DNA from: Bacteroidota bacterium
GTDB taxonomy: Bacteria > Bacteroidota > Bacteroidia > Chitinophagales > Chitinophagaceae
Reading direction: 5' to 3'
Assembly: GCA_018266455.1 (NCBI GenBank)
Contig: JAFEAJ010000042.1
Location: 1 to 49,792 of the forward strand
DNA length: 49,792 nucleotides
Position 1 is the first letter of the stretch. Each line of letters begins with the position of its first letter. A program made the translations under genes and the position numbers. Under the pieces are notes generated by a model. It had not been told where the DNA came from. It saw nothing but the letters and a program-made list of their open reading frames with translations, and did no database searches. Positions 27,301-34,920 of the stretch are shown here, one piece after another.

Positions 27301-30300
27301 AGAGGTATTTTTATTTCGTAAAAGTTGCTGATGAAATCGCTGCCCAGGCGAATGATGGCATAAAGCTCATTGTCGTTCAAATTGCTTTCGCTCCCTGCAG
27401 CTTCGGCGTGGATGAACATATCCAATTTTCCATACCGGCGCAAGTCGAGGTTAACGGTTTTATAAACGCCCCTTGCATCGCCAGGCTGCAGGTTGCAGAG
27501 CTGGATGCTTAAAGATTGTTCGTTAAGAAGAAGGTTGGTGTTGTTGGTGCTAAGCTGCTGTTGCCTTAATATGCCCGGGGGTATTACATAAGGGACAGGG
27601 CTGCGCGAACTGTTTTGTTCAATATTTACTGCGGTTACGTTGAAAGTGGTAGGGTCAGGGTTTGGCAACGTGGTGTAGTTGCCCGTGGTGTCAAGCACGT
27701 AGCTGAAACTTCTCCATGAATCCCTGATGAGCTGGAACTCTGCAAACCGGCAAACCACGGGGAAGCTGTCAGCAAAACCGGTCAGGTACATCCTGATAAA
27801 ACGTATGGATTTAAAATCGGGGATGTTGCCCACTTTTTGTGTATAGGAATTGATAGGTATCCTGAACTGGTACCATGTTTGTGCAGGGGCAATTCCATTG
27901 GCGGGAATAATGGTGCTGCCGGTGATGAAATTATGCCCAACTATTAATGAATCGGATTTTAAAGCCACTTTATATTCAAAATATTCTTCCAATTGGTTTA
28001 ATGTATTATCATGGTCCAGGTCTTCCTGGTCAGGGTATTGCGTAAATGCGGTAACATATTGCTGGCCGGTTGTGGCAACGGGTGAATTGCCCTGTGGGTT
28101 ATTGACGTTTTTATAACGGCCAAGGATACCTGTTTTTGAGTTGTCGTAGCTGCCATCCCGATAATTCATGAAATTATCGTTTGAAGGGTCTGCCTGTACT
28201 GCCTGATAAACCTGTGGAGCGATAACGGAAAGCTGGCTGAGGTAATTCCTGAACTGCACCCTTTCGCTGTCATCCGTAAGCCCGTCAAAACCTACGTCCT
28301 GGTAGGGCCTGTCGTTAGGGTCGTTGCTGAATGCATTGGTAACCTGTGTGGGGTTCAACGGAACTTTCCCCCAAACAGAGGTATCTGTTGCTGCCTGGAT
28401 GTTGGGAGTGGGCAAACCATTTTCATAAAAGCGCTTCCCGTCTTTTACAATATCTTCCGACACGCTCCCCAGGTCAAAATACATTTGCCCCCCTTTGCTT
28501 GTTTTGTTCATTATAAAAGGGTCCTGCATCCAAAATTCGATATACTGGATATTGTTGGTTTCAAAATCTGTCTGGTCAATGGCGCGCATGATGCCGCCCC
28601 ACCTGGTTTCCGGATTGTTCAGCCTGCCGGTTGCGGTGTTAATGCCCTTTGAATATACTGAGGGCAGCACATCAAAATTGTAAGGCCCCTTTTCAGCAGG
28701 ATAGTAAGCAAGGTCAAAAGTGATTAATTGTGCCTGTCCATATTGTGGCGTTTGCTGTGGGAACAGTTGTTGAATGTTGATGGCTGCGATCCTTGGGTCG
28801 CCAAAATTTTCATAGCTTTTTACCGGGTTGTTTGAATTGGTGTTGTCCTGCAGGGTGGGCTCAATATTGTACCATGCAATTTTTGCGCGGTTATAACCAT
28901 AAGCCAGAGAGTCATTCAAAGACGCTTCTGGAAAAAGGCCATTGTTCTGAGGGGTTGATGCCAAGGCCCAGCTGGTGAGCGGGAAACGCAAATCAATGGA
29001 ACTGGTGGACCCTTCAAAATCGTCTACATAAATTGTTCCGCTGTTTCCTTTTCCGATTTGGGGCGCATGCCCGGGTTTTAAGAATGCAGATTCTCCATAA
29101 GCAGTGATGGTGCTCATTTCTTTGGTTGAATAAAAAGGCAAACGGTTCAACAGCCTGGTAAGCGAAGGCAATTGCGAACGGTAATTAAAATCCAGGCCAT
29201 ACATGGTATTTCTTATGGGGTCCTCGCCGTAATTTGTTTTTGTGAAATAAGGCCGTTCGCTCAATCGCTCAATTGTTCCTCCCAATGACAGTGTTTCTTT
29301 AGCAGTTTGTTTTGCCAGGTAATCGAGCCGCAGGCCCATAAAGCTTCTTTGCTGTGTGCCATAGCTGGCATTGTTTTCAAATTTCACATTAACAGGCACG
29401 CCCGAATTGATGATTGCCTGGTTAATGACCTTTACGCTCCCCAGGTTATAGTCAACTACATAGTCTATGTTTTCCCTCAACGTCTGTCCGCCTGCTGTTA
29501 CCACCACGGATCCCGGGGGCACATTCAAAGCGCCCAACTGGATATCGGAGCTTGCCTGGCCTTTTGCTGTGCCGCTGATGATGTAGCGATCTACATTTGC
29601 ATAGGTGCTTGCAACTGCTTTGATGGTATCGTATAATTGGTAGAATACGTATTTGGGTATAAGTGGGGCTGAGTTTTTAAAAGCAGCCGATGCCAGGTCG
29701 CTGCCGAAAGGCTCCAGCACAGGAAAGATGACCCTCGCCTGTTGCGAAACGATGGTATATCCTTCAACATAATCGAAAATGCCATCGGGTTGGGGGTCGT
29801 TGTGGGAGTTTAACCTGTCGAGGTTCAGTACGCTCAATAATGGAACGCCTGTTTTATCTCCTTCAGGCAAATATCTTTTATCGCCTTTGCTTGGCTCATC
29901 GTATAAAACATTCAACTGAAAACCTGTTGGCTGGATATTGTATAATGGGCTGCCTGATGCGGTTTTTAGCGTATAAATATTTTTCATCATCAGGTTCCAG
30001 ATAGGTAGGTTGGTGCGTTGCGAAGTGGCTTTCAGCAATTTCAGGTAAAGCACTTTCGAGGTCCCTGCATAATTTCCGGCACTGGTATCCGGGGGAACGT
30101 CTTGCGAAAATTCACCTACCTGGTAAACCTGGCCATTGTAAGTGTACTGGTATGCCACGGCAAGTATATCATCGGGCTGCAAAGTTTGATTGAGCGTTAT
30201 AAAACCAACTTGCGGATTGTACTGGTATGCTGTCGAATCCAGTTTTCTTGCATATACAATTTCGAAGTCCTGCACCTGGGCCAGCCCCATTGCATTCATT

Positions 30301-31541
30301 ACTGTTGTGGATGCTGAAGCAAGCCTGCTATCAGGATTGTTGACGATCCTCCTGTATTCATCATTGGCATCGTTATAAGGAAAGGGCTGGGCAGTTTGCG
30401 CATGTACATTACTGTTAAAAGGGGCTGTTTCGCCAAGATCCATCAACCCAACTACCTGTCTTGCCTGCGTGGTTGTGCCGTTACGGTTGGTTACCCAGAC
30501 TTCCATCCGGAGAATATGCACCTGCGAATTCACAATGGGCAGGTTTGACATGGCTTTGTTGTAGTTGTTCCTGAAATATTGTGCTAACAGGAAGTTCCTG
30601 TTCTCATCATAGTCATCGGCCTTGAACTGAAAAGTGGTGGTGGCGGCACCGCCTTGCAGCCCTAAGGACTGGCTTTGCGATCTTTGATTGGCCAGCACAC
30701 CGGTTACCGTAAGTTTCCCGAACTGCAATTGCATTTTTATTCCGAACAGCGACTGGGCGCTCCCTATTAATGTGCTTTTGGTGGTGAAGTTGGTATTCCC
30801 TGCTTCAATTTTTTTGATAATATCATCAGGCCCGCCCGTATAGTCGAGCTTAAGCTGGTTCATGAAATCGAAGTTCGCCTGGGTGTTATAGGAAATGGGC
30901 AGTTTCAGTTTGTTGCCGATGTTGCCCACCACATTCAGGTTGGCGTCCATGTTAAAATCAAAGCCGCCCGTCTTCCTGGCCACTTCCGGCAGGGTAGGGT
31001 TCTCCACTCTTTGCCCCTGGTAACCTGCAGTGATGTCAACATTGCCCTGGGGTTTTATATCAATCTTCCCATTGCCGAAAAGCCTGTTAAAAAGATTGTC
31101 GGTTATCCAGTATTTCGGCTGCACCCTTTTCCTGTTCAGCTCATTCAGCACATCGGCCCGCTTCCTGAAATAATCATCTTCAGATTTCTGTGCTTCGATG
31201 CGCATAAATTCATCGAATGTGAGGTAAGTAGGTTTTCGAAAATACTTATCGCCGATTTTTTCGATGATATAATACTGCTGTGTTTTCGGGTCATAAACAA
31301 TCGAATCTTTGATGTTTCGCGGGTCATTTAAATTGAAAGGATTATTATCAGGGTTGGTAATAAAATCGCCCCTCCTGTCCTGGATAGGGAACCTGAGGCT
31401 GTCGTTTTTGAGATTGGGGACAGTGTCCGTGTTACAATAATCATGTGCTGAAGCGGTAGTGCAAAACAATACCGAAGCAGCCATTAGCCAAGCTGATGCA
31501 AAAATTATTTTCGTTAAAGGGCGCGTCAAACCTTTCCTCAA
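24321..31541 (-). CDS. sprA: T9SS outer-membrane translocon SprA/Sov
   Basis: A 2406-residue protein, the length expected for SprA (Sov), the very large barrel of the type IX secretion system that passes substrates across the outer membrane. The signal peptide is MRKGLTRPLTKIIFASAWLM... up to TTASA (about residue 32). The rest is beta-rich with repeated short strands and family segments such as YVDDFEGSTSSIDLRFPLTSW, RWGGIMRAIDQTDFETNNIQYIEFWMQDPF and ICSEIWFDELRLS. The C-terminal end (SNRINLKLYFDQRRVTPKIS...) closes as a barrel. It starts 32 bases after the ruvA stop, so ruvA-sprA are probably co-transcribed, an arrangement I recall from other Bacteroidota. A T9SS type B substrate gene lies about 5 kb upstream in map terms. 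Confidence 0.96.
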   Translation of the reverse strand: MRKGLTRPLTKIIFASAWLMAASVLFCTTASAHDYCNTDTVPNLKNDSLRFPIQDRRGDFITNPDNNPFNLNDPRNIKDSIVYDPKTQQYYIIEKIGDKYFRKPTYLTFDEFMRIEAQKSEDDYFRKRADVLNELNRKRVQPKYWITDNLFNRLFGNGKIDIKPQGNVDITAGYQGQRVENPTLPEVARKTGGFDFNMDANLNVVGNIGNKLKLPISYNTQANFDFMNQLKLDYTGGPDDIIKKIEAGNTNFTTKSTLIGSAQSLFGIKMQLQFGKLTVTGVLANQRSQSQSLGLQGGAATTTFQFKADDYDENRNFLLAQYFRNNYNKAMSNLPIVNSQVHILRMEVWVTNRNGTTTQARQVVGLMDLGETAPFNSNVHAQTAQPFPYNDANDEYRRIVNNPDSRLASASTTVMNAMGLAQVQDFEIVYARKLDSTAYQYNPQVGFITLNQTLQPDDILAVAYQYTYNGQVYQVGEFSQDVPPDTSAGNYAGTSKVLYLKLLKATSQRTNLPIWNLMMKNIYTLKTASGSPLYNIQPTGFQLNVLYDEPSKGDKRYLPEGDKTGVPLLSVLNLDRLNSHNDPQPDGIFDYVEGYTIVSQQARVIFPVLEPFGSDLASAAFKNSAPLIPKYVFYQLYDTIKAVASTYANVDRYIISGTAKGQASSDIQLGALNVPPGSVVVTAGGQTLRENIDYVVDYNLGSVKVINQAIINSGVPVNVKFENNASYGTQQRSFMGLRLDYLAKQTAKETLSLGGTIERLSERPYFTKTNYGEDPIRNTMYGLDFNYRSQLPSLTRLLNRLPFYSTKEMSTITAYGESAFLKPGHAPQIGKGNSGTIYVDDFEGSTSSIDLRFPLTSWALASTPQNNGLFPEASLNDSLAYGYNRAKIAWYNIEPTLQDNTNSNNPVKSYENFGDPRIAAINIQQLFPQQTPQYGQAQLITFDLAYYPAEKGPYNFDVLPSVYSKGINTATGRLNNPETRWGGIMRAIDQTDFETNNIQYIEFWMQDPFIMNKTSKGGQMYFDLGSVSEDIVKDGKRFYENGLPTPNIQAATDTSVWGKVPLNPTQVTNAFSNDPNDRPYQDVGFDGLTDDSERVQFRNYLSQLSVIAPQVYQAVQADPSNDNFMNYRDGSYDNSKTGILGRYKNVNNPQGNSPVATTGQQYVTAFTQYPDQEDLDHDNTLNQLEEYFEYKVALKSDSLIVGHNFITGSTIIPANGIAPAQTWYQFRIPINSYTQKVGNIPDFKSIRFIRMYLTGFADSFPVVCRFAEFQLIRDSWRSFSYVLDTTGNYTTLPNPDPTTFNVTAVNIEQNSSRSPVPYVIPPGILRQQQLSTNNTNLLLNEQSLSIQLCNLQPGDARGVYKTVNLDLRRYGKLDMFIHAEAAGSESNLNDNELYAIIRLGSDFISNFYEIKIPLKKTSWGTTSDVSIWPDTNNLNLTLSRLTQLKTNRNNAVPSNQYYTETDPNGKVYAIIGNPNLGQVQAFFLGVRNVSTRAVCSEIWFDELRLSNINDKGGWAALGRVDLKLADLGTVYVSGSYKSVGFGSIDQHINERSFNDVTQFDAAANMELGKLLPKKIGISIPTYASISKTTSSPLYDPFDLDIALKDKINNAPASLRDSIREQAIDASTIKTLNFTNVRKLNTNGKRPKLWSLQNFDFSYSYTQMEHHNEVAVEDELKAYKGGLGYNYTVAPKSWEPFKRKIKSKSPWLGLIRDFNINPFPNTLKFNADVDRQFGAYRSRNIGGPKYFLPETFNKFFNFRRSYVFQWNLTKSLSLDFSAINNSVVDEDSGRLNSASKRKMWSNFLKGGRNLLYQQTANVGYVLPTNKFPALDWTNIHVGYSATYTWIAASLLAKSLGNTLQNTQTKSITGEFDFTRLYSKWKWLRALDAQPGKQQPNQDRAIQGMPKNKADTAGNKKQKIKDPNELPEINGILKVLGRIITSVKRVSVNYAENSASNIYGYTDSTRALGMDLRNGEPGLAYIFGKQPDANFVNRLARKGLITTDSTLNFQNQQSYNQKLNIRAQLQPFRDFNVDVNFDKTFGKTFTELFKDTTSTSGFVHLSPYNTGTFSISFIAMKTLFQKNRPDELSKAFINFENYRTAVSQRLGKSNPYSGTSGADGYYKGYGRYAQDVLIPAFIAAYTGKDPNKIALVNENNSSVKTNPFSGYFPKPNWRISYNGLSRVPGMDKIFSSFNLTHAYNSTLSMSSFNTSLLYQDPLGIRYPGFIDTVSGNFIPYFAIPNITIIESFSPLLNVDMTFVNQLQVRVGYNKSRQLSLSLIDYQMTENHSTEFTFGGGWRKRGLPLPFHLKIKMPGKSEASGKLDNDLNFRLDFSIRDDITANSRLDQGTALPTGGQRTITISPSIDYVMSNRINLKLYFDQRRVTPKISTSPPIVTTRAGLQLRISLAP

Positions 31542-31573
31542 GAATTAGTTAGGTAGAGTTCCGTTGCGATAGG

Positions 31574-32158
31574 CTACAAAGTTTTTAATGCTTGCTTAAT
31601 AATCTCTTCGACTTTTGCCTCTTCAGGAGCACCCGAAAGCACTTTTTTAATGGCTTGTTCCGCAGTGGGCCTGGCTATGCCAAGAGCTATTAGGGCATTT
31701 AACGCGTCTCGCTCCAAAGTATTGTTTATCAATGGGGAAATATTTGTTTCGTGCACCTGTTTGCCCAGCTTGTCGCGCAGCTCTAAAATGATCCTTTCTG
31801 CTGTTTTTTTCCCGATGCCTTTGATGCTTTCCAACTGTTTGGCGCTGCCATTTAATATTGCCCTCGCAATTTCTTCCGGCCGCATGGAGGAAAGCATCAT
31901 CCTGGCCGTAGCAGCGCCCACTCCGGATATGCTTATCAGTTGGATGAACATTTCTTTTTCAGCGTTGTCAAAAAAACCGAATAGGCTTTGGCTGTCTTCC
32001 CTTACATGAAAATAAATTAGGAGAGTGCCTTTCTCCAGGCCCTGGATTTTTGAATAAGTGTGCAGGCTGATGAGCACCTCATAACCCACGCCATTCACGT
32101 CAACATGAACAACTGCGGGTGTTTTGTGCACAAAATGGCCGGTTAAGAAAGCGATCAT
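31574..32158 (-). CDS. ruvA: Holliday junction helicase subunit RuvA
   Basis: A 194-residue RuvA. It binds four-way junctions and guides RuvB during branch migration in recombination repair. The N-terminal OB-like domain MIAFLTGHFVHKTPAVVHVDVNGVGYEV is canonical; two helix-hairpin-helix units follow (LISISGVGAATARMMLSS and LESIKGIGKKTAERIILEL), and the C-terminal RuvB-binding domain (DALNALIALGIARPTAEQAIKKVL) is complete. RuvC and RuvB are not adjacent. The upstream 64 bases contain no clear promoter. Confidence 0.97.
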   Translation of the reverse strand: MIAFLTGHFVHKTPAVVHVDVNGVGYEVLISLHTYSKIQGLEKGTLLIYFHVREDSQSLFGFFDNAEKEMFIQLISISGVGAATARMMLSSMRPEEIARAILNGSAKQLESIKGIGKKTAERIILELRDKLGKQVHETNISPLINNTLERDALNALIALGIARPTAEQAIKKVLSGAPEEAKVEEIIKQALKTL

Positions 32159-32222
32159 GCCGCGAAAATAAGTGAAAATAATTTTTGCGAATGAGGATTG
32201 ATTGTTGGGCTACCTGGGTAAG

Positions 32223-32618
32223 CTATTTCCTGGTTTTTTTCTTTTTGGCAGCCATTTCTTTTTCCAGGTTTTCTTTGGCTTTGAATTTCACAATGCGCCT
32301 GACGAGGGCAACAGGAATGGCCTTGCCCAATGGAAATTGAATGGCGCCTTTTGAAGTTTTATAAGCAGCCAGCTCTTTTTTAAAGAACACAATAGGGGAA
32401 GGGGTAGGGTAGAAGCCGATGTGGTTTTTGTTCGCAGAAAAGAATACCAGCATGCCATGGTATTTGAAAGCAGGCATGCCGTAACTGATTGCTTCCCCTG
32501 CATCGGCTGGTGCAGCTTCTTTGATGATGGCCCGCATCTTTTCTAACACCGTTTGAATTTCTTCCGGGAAGTTTTTTATATAATCATCAATGGTGGCATT
32601 TGGTTTTAGATGGATCAT
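32223..32618 (-). CDS. DUF1801 / YdhG-like protein
   Basis: A 131-residue cytoplasmic protein of the DUF1801 (YdhG/YjhX-type, sometimes called iron-chaperone-like) family. Signatures are IDDYIKNFPEEIQTVLEKMRAII, GEAISYGMPAFKYHGMLVFFSANKNHIGFYP and KGAIQFPLGKAIPVALVRRIVKFK. The family has a small alpha/beta fold and no proven function. The C-terminal Lys/Arg tail (KEMAAKKKKTRK) is basic and might bind nucleic acid or membrane lipids. It is a single gene, 64 bases beyond the ruvA start and transcribed in the same direction. Confidence 0.88.
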   Translation of the reverse strand: MIHLKPNATIDDYIKNFPEEIQTVLEKMRAIIKEAAPADAGEAISYGMPAFKYHGMLVFFSANKNHIGFYPTPSPIVFFKKELAAYKTSKGAIQFPLGKAIPVALVRRIVKFKAKENLEKEMAAKKKKTRK

Positions 32619-32882
32619 ATTTCAGTTTTTAAGAACAATGCTGGTTGATGTTAAAGTTATAAAAACATTCCGTTGCCATGAGCAGCGATGATGCGCTTAT
32701 TATTGCCACCACCAAACAATTTTGAAGAGTTGTAACTTTAGAACAACAATCTCGTGGCGAAAAACCTGGATTTAGGTTTTTTAAATAATTTTTCAACAAA
32801 CCAGGGCTGCCTGTAAAAAACGTTTTATAAAAAAAATCAATGAATGATTTGAAACGCCTCTTATGACTTAAAAAATGAAGCG

Positions 32883-34430
32883 TTGACTGAAGAAGGAAAT
32901 ACGGAATGCAGGGCTATTCAAACAGTCGGGCGGCCAACTACGTACTGGCTTGCACGGTTTATGATATTGCGCCTGTTGGGAATTGTTTATGCCATAGCTT
33001 TTTTAGTAGCCATCAACCAGGTTGTACCGCTTATTGGCGAACACGGCCTGTTGCCCGTGGGCATTTTCCTGAAGCGCGTTCATGATGCTTATGGTTACAC
33101 GATTTCGGGTTTTGTTCACTATCCTTCTGTGTTCTGGTTTTTTCATTCCGATGCGGGCTTGTTAGCAATTGCCTGGACAGGCTTTGTGCTTTCATTGGTT
33201 GTGTTGGCAGGGTTTGCCAATGCGCCGTTAATGGCTGCTCTTTGGTTTTTTTACATGTCGTTTGTGCATATAGGGCAGGAATGGTATGCCTATGGCTGGG
33301 AGATGCAATTGTTGGAGACCGGGTTCCTTGCCATTTTCCTGTGCCCTTTGTTTGATATGCGGCCCTTTCCAAGACGAGCGCCCCCGGTAGTGATCATTTT
33401 TCTTTTTCGCTGGCTTATTTTTCGGATCATGATGGGGGCAGGGTTAATAAAGCTTCGTGGCGATATTTCCTGGCGAAATGCGACGGCGCTTTATTATCAT
33501 TTTGAAACACAACCGATCCCCGGCCCGCTGAGCAGGTGGTTCCACTTTCTGCCAAAAATAGTTTTAAAAACGGGCGTATGGTTCAACTGGGTGGCTGAGC
33601 TTGTGGCCCCGCTATTTGTATTCTGGCCCAGTATATGCCGGCATGTAGCAGGAACAATCATCGTGCTGCTGCAGGCTCTTCTTATCCTTAGTGGCAACCT
33701 TTCTTTTCTCAACTGGCTCACAATTGTGCCGGCGCTTGCCTGTTTTGATGATGTTTTTTTTGCAAAACTTTTACCCAAAAAATTGGTTCGGCTTTCCGGG
33801 AAAGCGGCTGCAAACGCTGAGCCTTCTGCAGTCATGCGCATTGCTTCATGGACGGTTGCGTTTGTTGTTGCCATACTGAGCGCACAGCCTGTTGCCAACA
33901 TGATCTCATCAAAACAGATCATGAACACTTCTTTTGATCCGCTCGAACTGGTGAACACATACGGGGCGTTCGGCACTGTTGGCCAACAACGATTGAATGT
34001 GGTATTCGAAGGCACCATGGATGACAATCCCACTGACAGCGCAAACTGGAGGCCTTATATCTACAAAGGGTTGCCGGTGGAGCTTAATAAAATGCCGATG
34101 CAAATTGCCCCGTACCAATTGCGGTTCGATTGGGAAATGTGGTTCGCCGCCATGTCTTCGCCCGATGAATATACCTGGACATTCAATCTTGTATGGAAGC
34201 TGCTGCATAATGATCGCGGGGCAATCAGCCTTTTTGCTAATAACCCATTCCCGGGCAGGCCTCCCCGTTATGTCCGCGCCGTGCTTTATCATTATCGTTT
34301 TGCAGATCCAGGCAATGCAAAACACGATTGGTGGGAGCGTGAAAGGATCGGAGGTGCCTGGATGCCCGCCTTGTCTGCAGATAACCCACAGCTTATTGCT
34401 TACATTAAAGGACAAGAGTGGCTGAAGTAA
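32883..34430 (+). CDS. Lipase maturation factor family membrane protein
   Basis: A 515-residue membrane protein resembling vertebrate LMF1/2. About nine to ten hydrophobic segments fill residues 25-340. Diagnostic are the N-terminal TYWLARFMILRLLGIVYAIAFLVAINQVVPLIGEHGLLP, QLLETGFLAIFLCPLF, RWLIFRIMMGAGLIKLRGDISWRNATALYYHFETQPIP and LNVVFEGTMDDNP, then the soluble C-terminal NNPFPGRPPRYVRAVLYHYRF. Function in bacteria is unknown; a role in folding or membrane handling of secreted enzymes is inferred from LMF1. No ATG lies upstream in frame; a TTG at 32883 is the likely start. An ATG at 32875 is out of frame. Confidence 0.9.
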   Translation: MTEEGNTECRAIQTVGRPTTYWLARFMILRLLGIVYAIAFLVAINQVVPLIGEHGLLPVGIFLKRVHDAYGYTISGFVHYPSVFWFFHSDAGLLAIAWTGFVLSLVVLAGFANAPLMAALWFFYMSFVHIGQEWYAYGWEMQLLETGFLAIFLCPLFDMRPFPRRAPPVVIIFLFRWLIFRIMMGAGLIKLRGDISWRNATALYYHFETQPIPGPLSRWFHFLPKIVLKTGVWFNWVAELVAPLFVFWPSICRHVAGTIIVLLQALLILSGNLSFLNWLTIVPALACFDDVFFAKLLPKKLVRLSGKAAANAEPSAVMRIASWTVAFVVAILSAQPVANMISSKQIMNTSFDPLELVNTYGAFGTVGQQRLNVVFEGTMDDNPTDSANWRPYIYKGLPVELNKMPMQIAPYQLRFDWEMWFAAMSSPDEYTWTFNLVWKLLHNDRGAISLFANNPFPGRPPRYVRAVLYHYRFADPGNAKHDWWERERIGGAWMPALSADNPQLIAYIKGQEWLK

Positions 34431-34623
34431 TGTTTGAGAAAAAATGCGATGGCCATAAACTGAACGATAGCGGCACCGGTTTTTTGCGGCTGCTCCAAAA
34501 AGACAGGCGCTCATTGTACGAACCTTTTGTGAGGGTGCCCTGGTCGTGCATTTCATTGCCAGTCGGCAGCCAGCTGCATCGTGCCTGCGATACAAAACTG
34601 TGGGTGCTTGCAGGCAAATTTCT

Positions 34624-34655
34624 TTTGGAACATCGTTGGCTGAATATTACTTTTG
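34624..34655 (+). promoter_or_regulatory. Bacteroidota-type promoter of tRNA-Gln
   Basis: TTTG at 34624-34627, a spacer of exactly 20 bases, and TACTTTTG at 34648-34655 match the Bacteroidota consensus (TTTG, 19-21 bases, TAnnTTTG). Transcription would start near 34660, about 20 bases before the tRNA. The intervening bases hold no gene. Confidence 0.75.
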
Positions 34656-34681
34656 CACTCCTCCGACAGGGGGGGCGGCAT

Positions 34682-34752
34682 TGCCCGATAGTATAATGGT
34701 AGTACGACAGATTTTGGTTCTGTTTGTCTTGGTTCGAATCCAGGTCGGGCAA
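34682..34752 (+). tRNA. tRNA-Gln (anticodon TTG)
   Basis: A 71-base cloverleaf: acceptor TGCCCGA (34682-34688) pairs with TCGGGCA (34745-34751), discriminator A 34752. The anticodon stem is ACAGA/TCTGT with loop TTTTGGT, giving anticodon TTG, which reads CAA (Gln). The T arm has CTTGG, loop TTCGAAT, and CCAGG. The CCA end is not encoded. The T arm follows the anticodon arm closely, as in a standard class I tRNA with a short variable loop. Confidence 0.96.
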
Positions 34753-34767
34753 CAATAAATGAAATAC

Positions 34768-34803
34768 ATCCTTGTAAATTAATATTTGCAAGGATTCTTT
34801 TTT
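34768..34803 (+). terminator. Rho-independent terminator of tRNA-Gln
   Basis: ATCCTTGTAAAT (from 34768) pairs with ATTTGCAAGGAT through 12 base pairs, one of them G-T, around a loop of four bases. A T run (TCTTTTTTTG) follows at 34796-34803. It lies 16 bases after the tRNA, so the tRNA is a stand-alone transcript. Confidence 0.82.
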
Positions 34804-34920
34804 GCTATCCTTCTCTATGCGTGCCAAAGTCTTATTGATGGTGTTATTTGTTTGTTTCTTGTTGGCCCACGAATACTGAGCTGTTCATGGCATTTGCTTA
34901 AATTGGTTTAAACCATCGGT

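Noticed and set aside
34405..34827. Long open frames on both strands between the LMF-like gene and the tRNA-Gln terminator
   Set aside because: They run through the tRNA and its promoter/terminator or overlap the LMF-like end; composition is not protein-like and no family is recognised.
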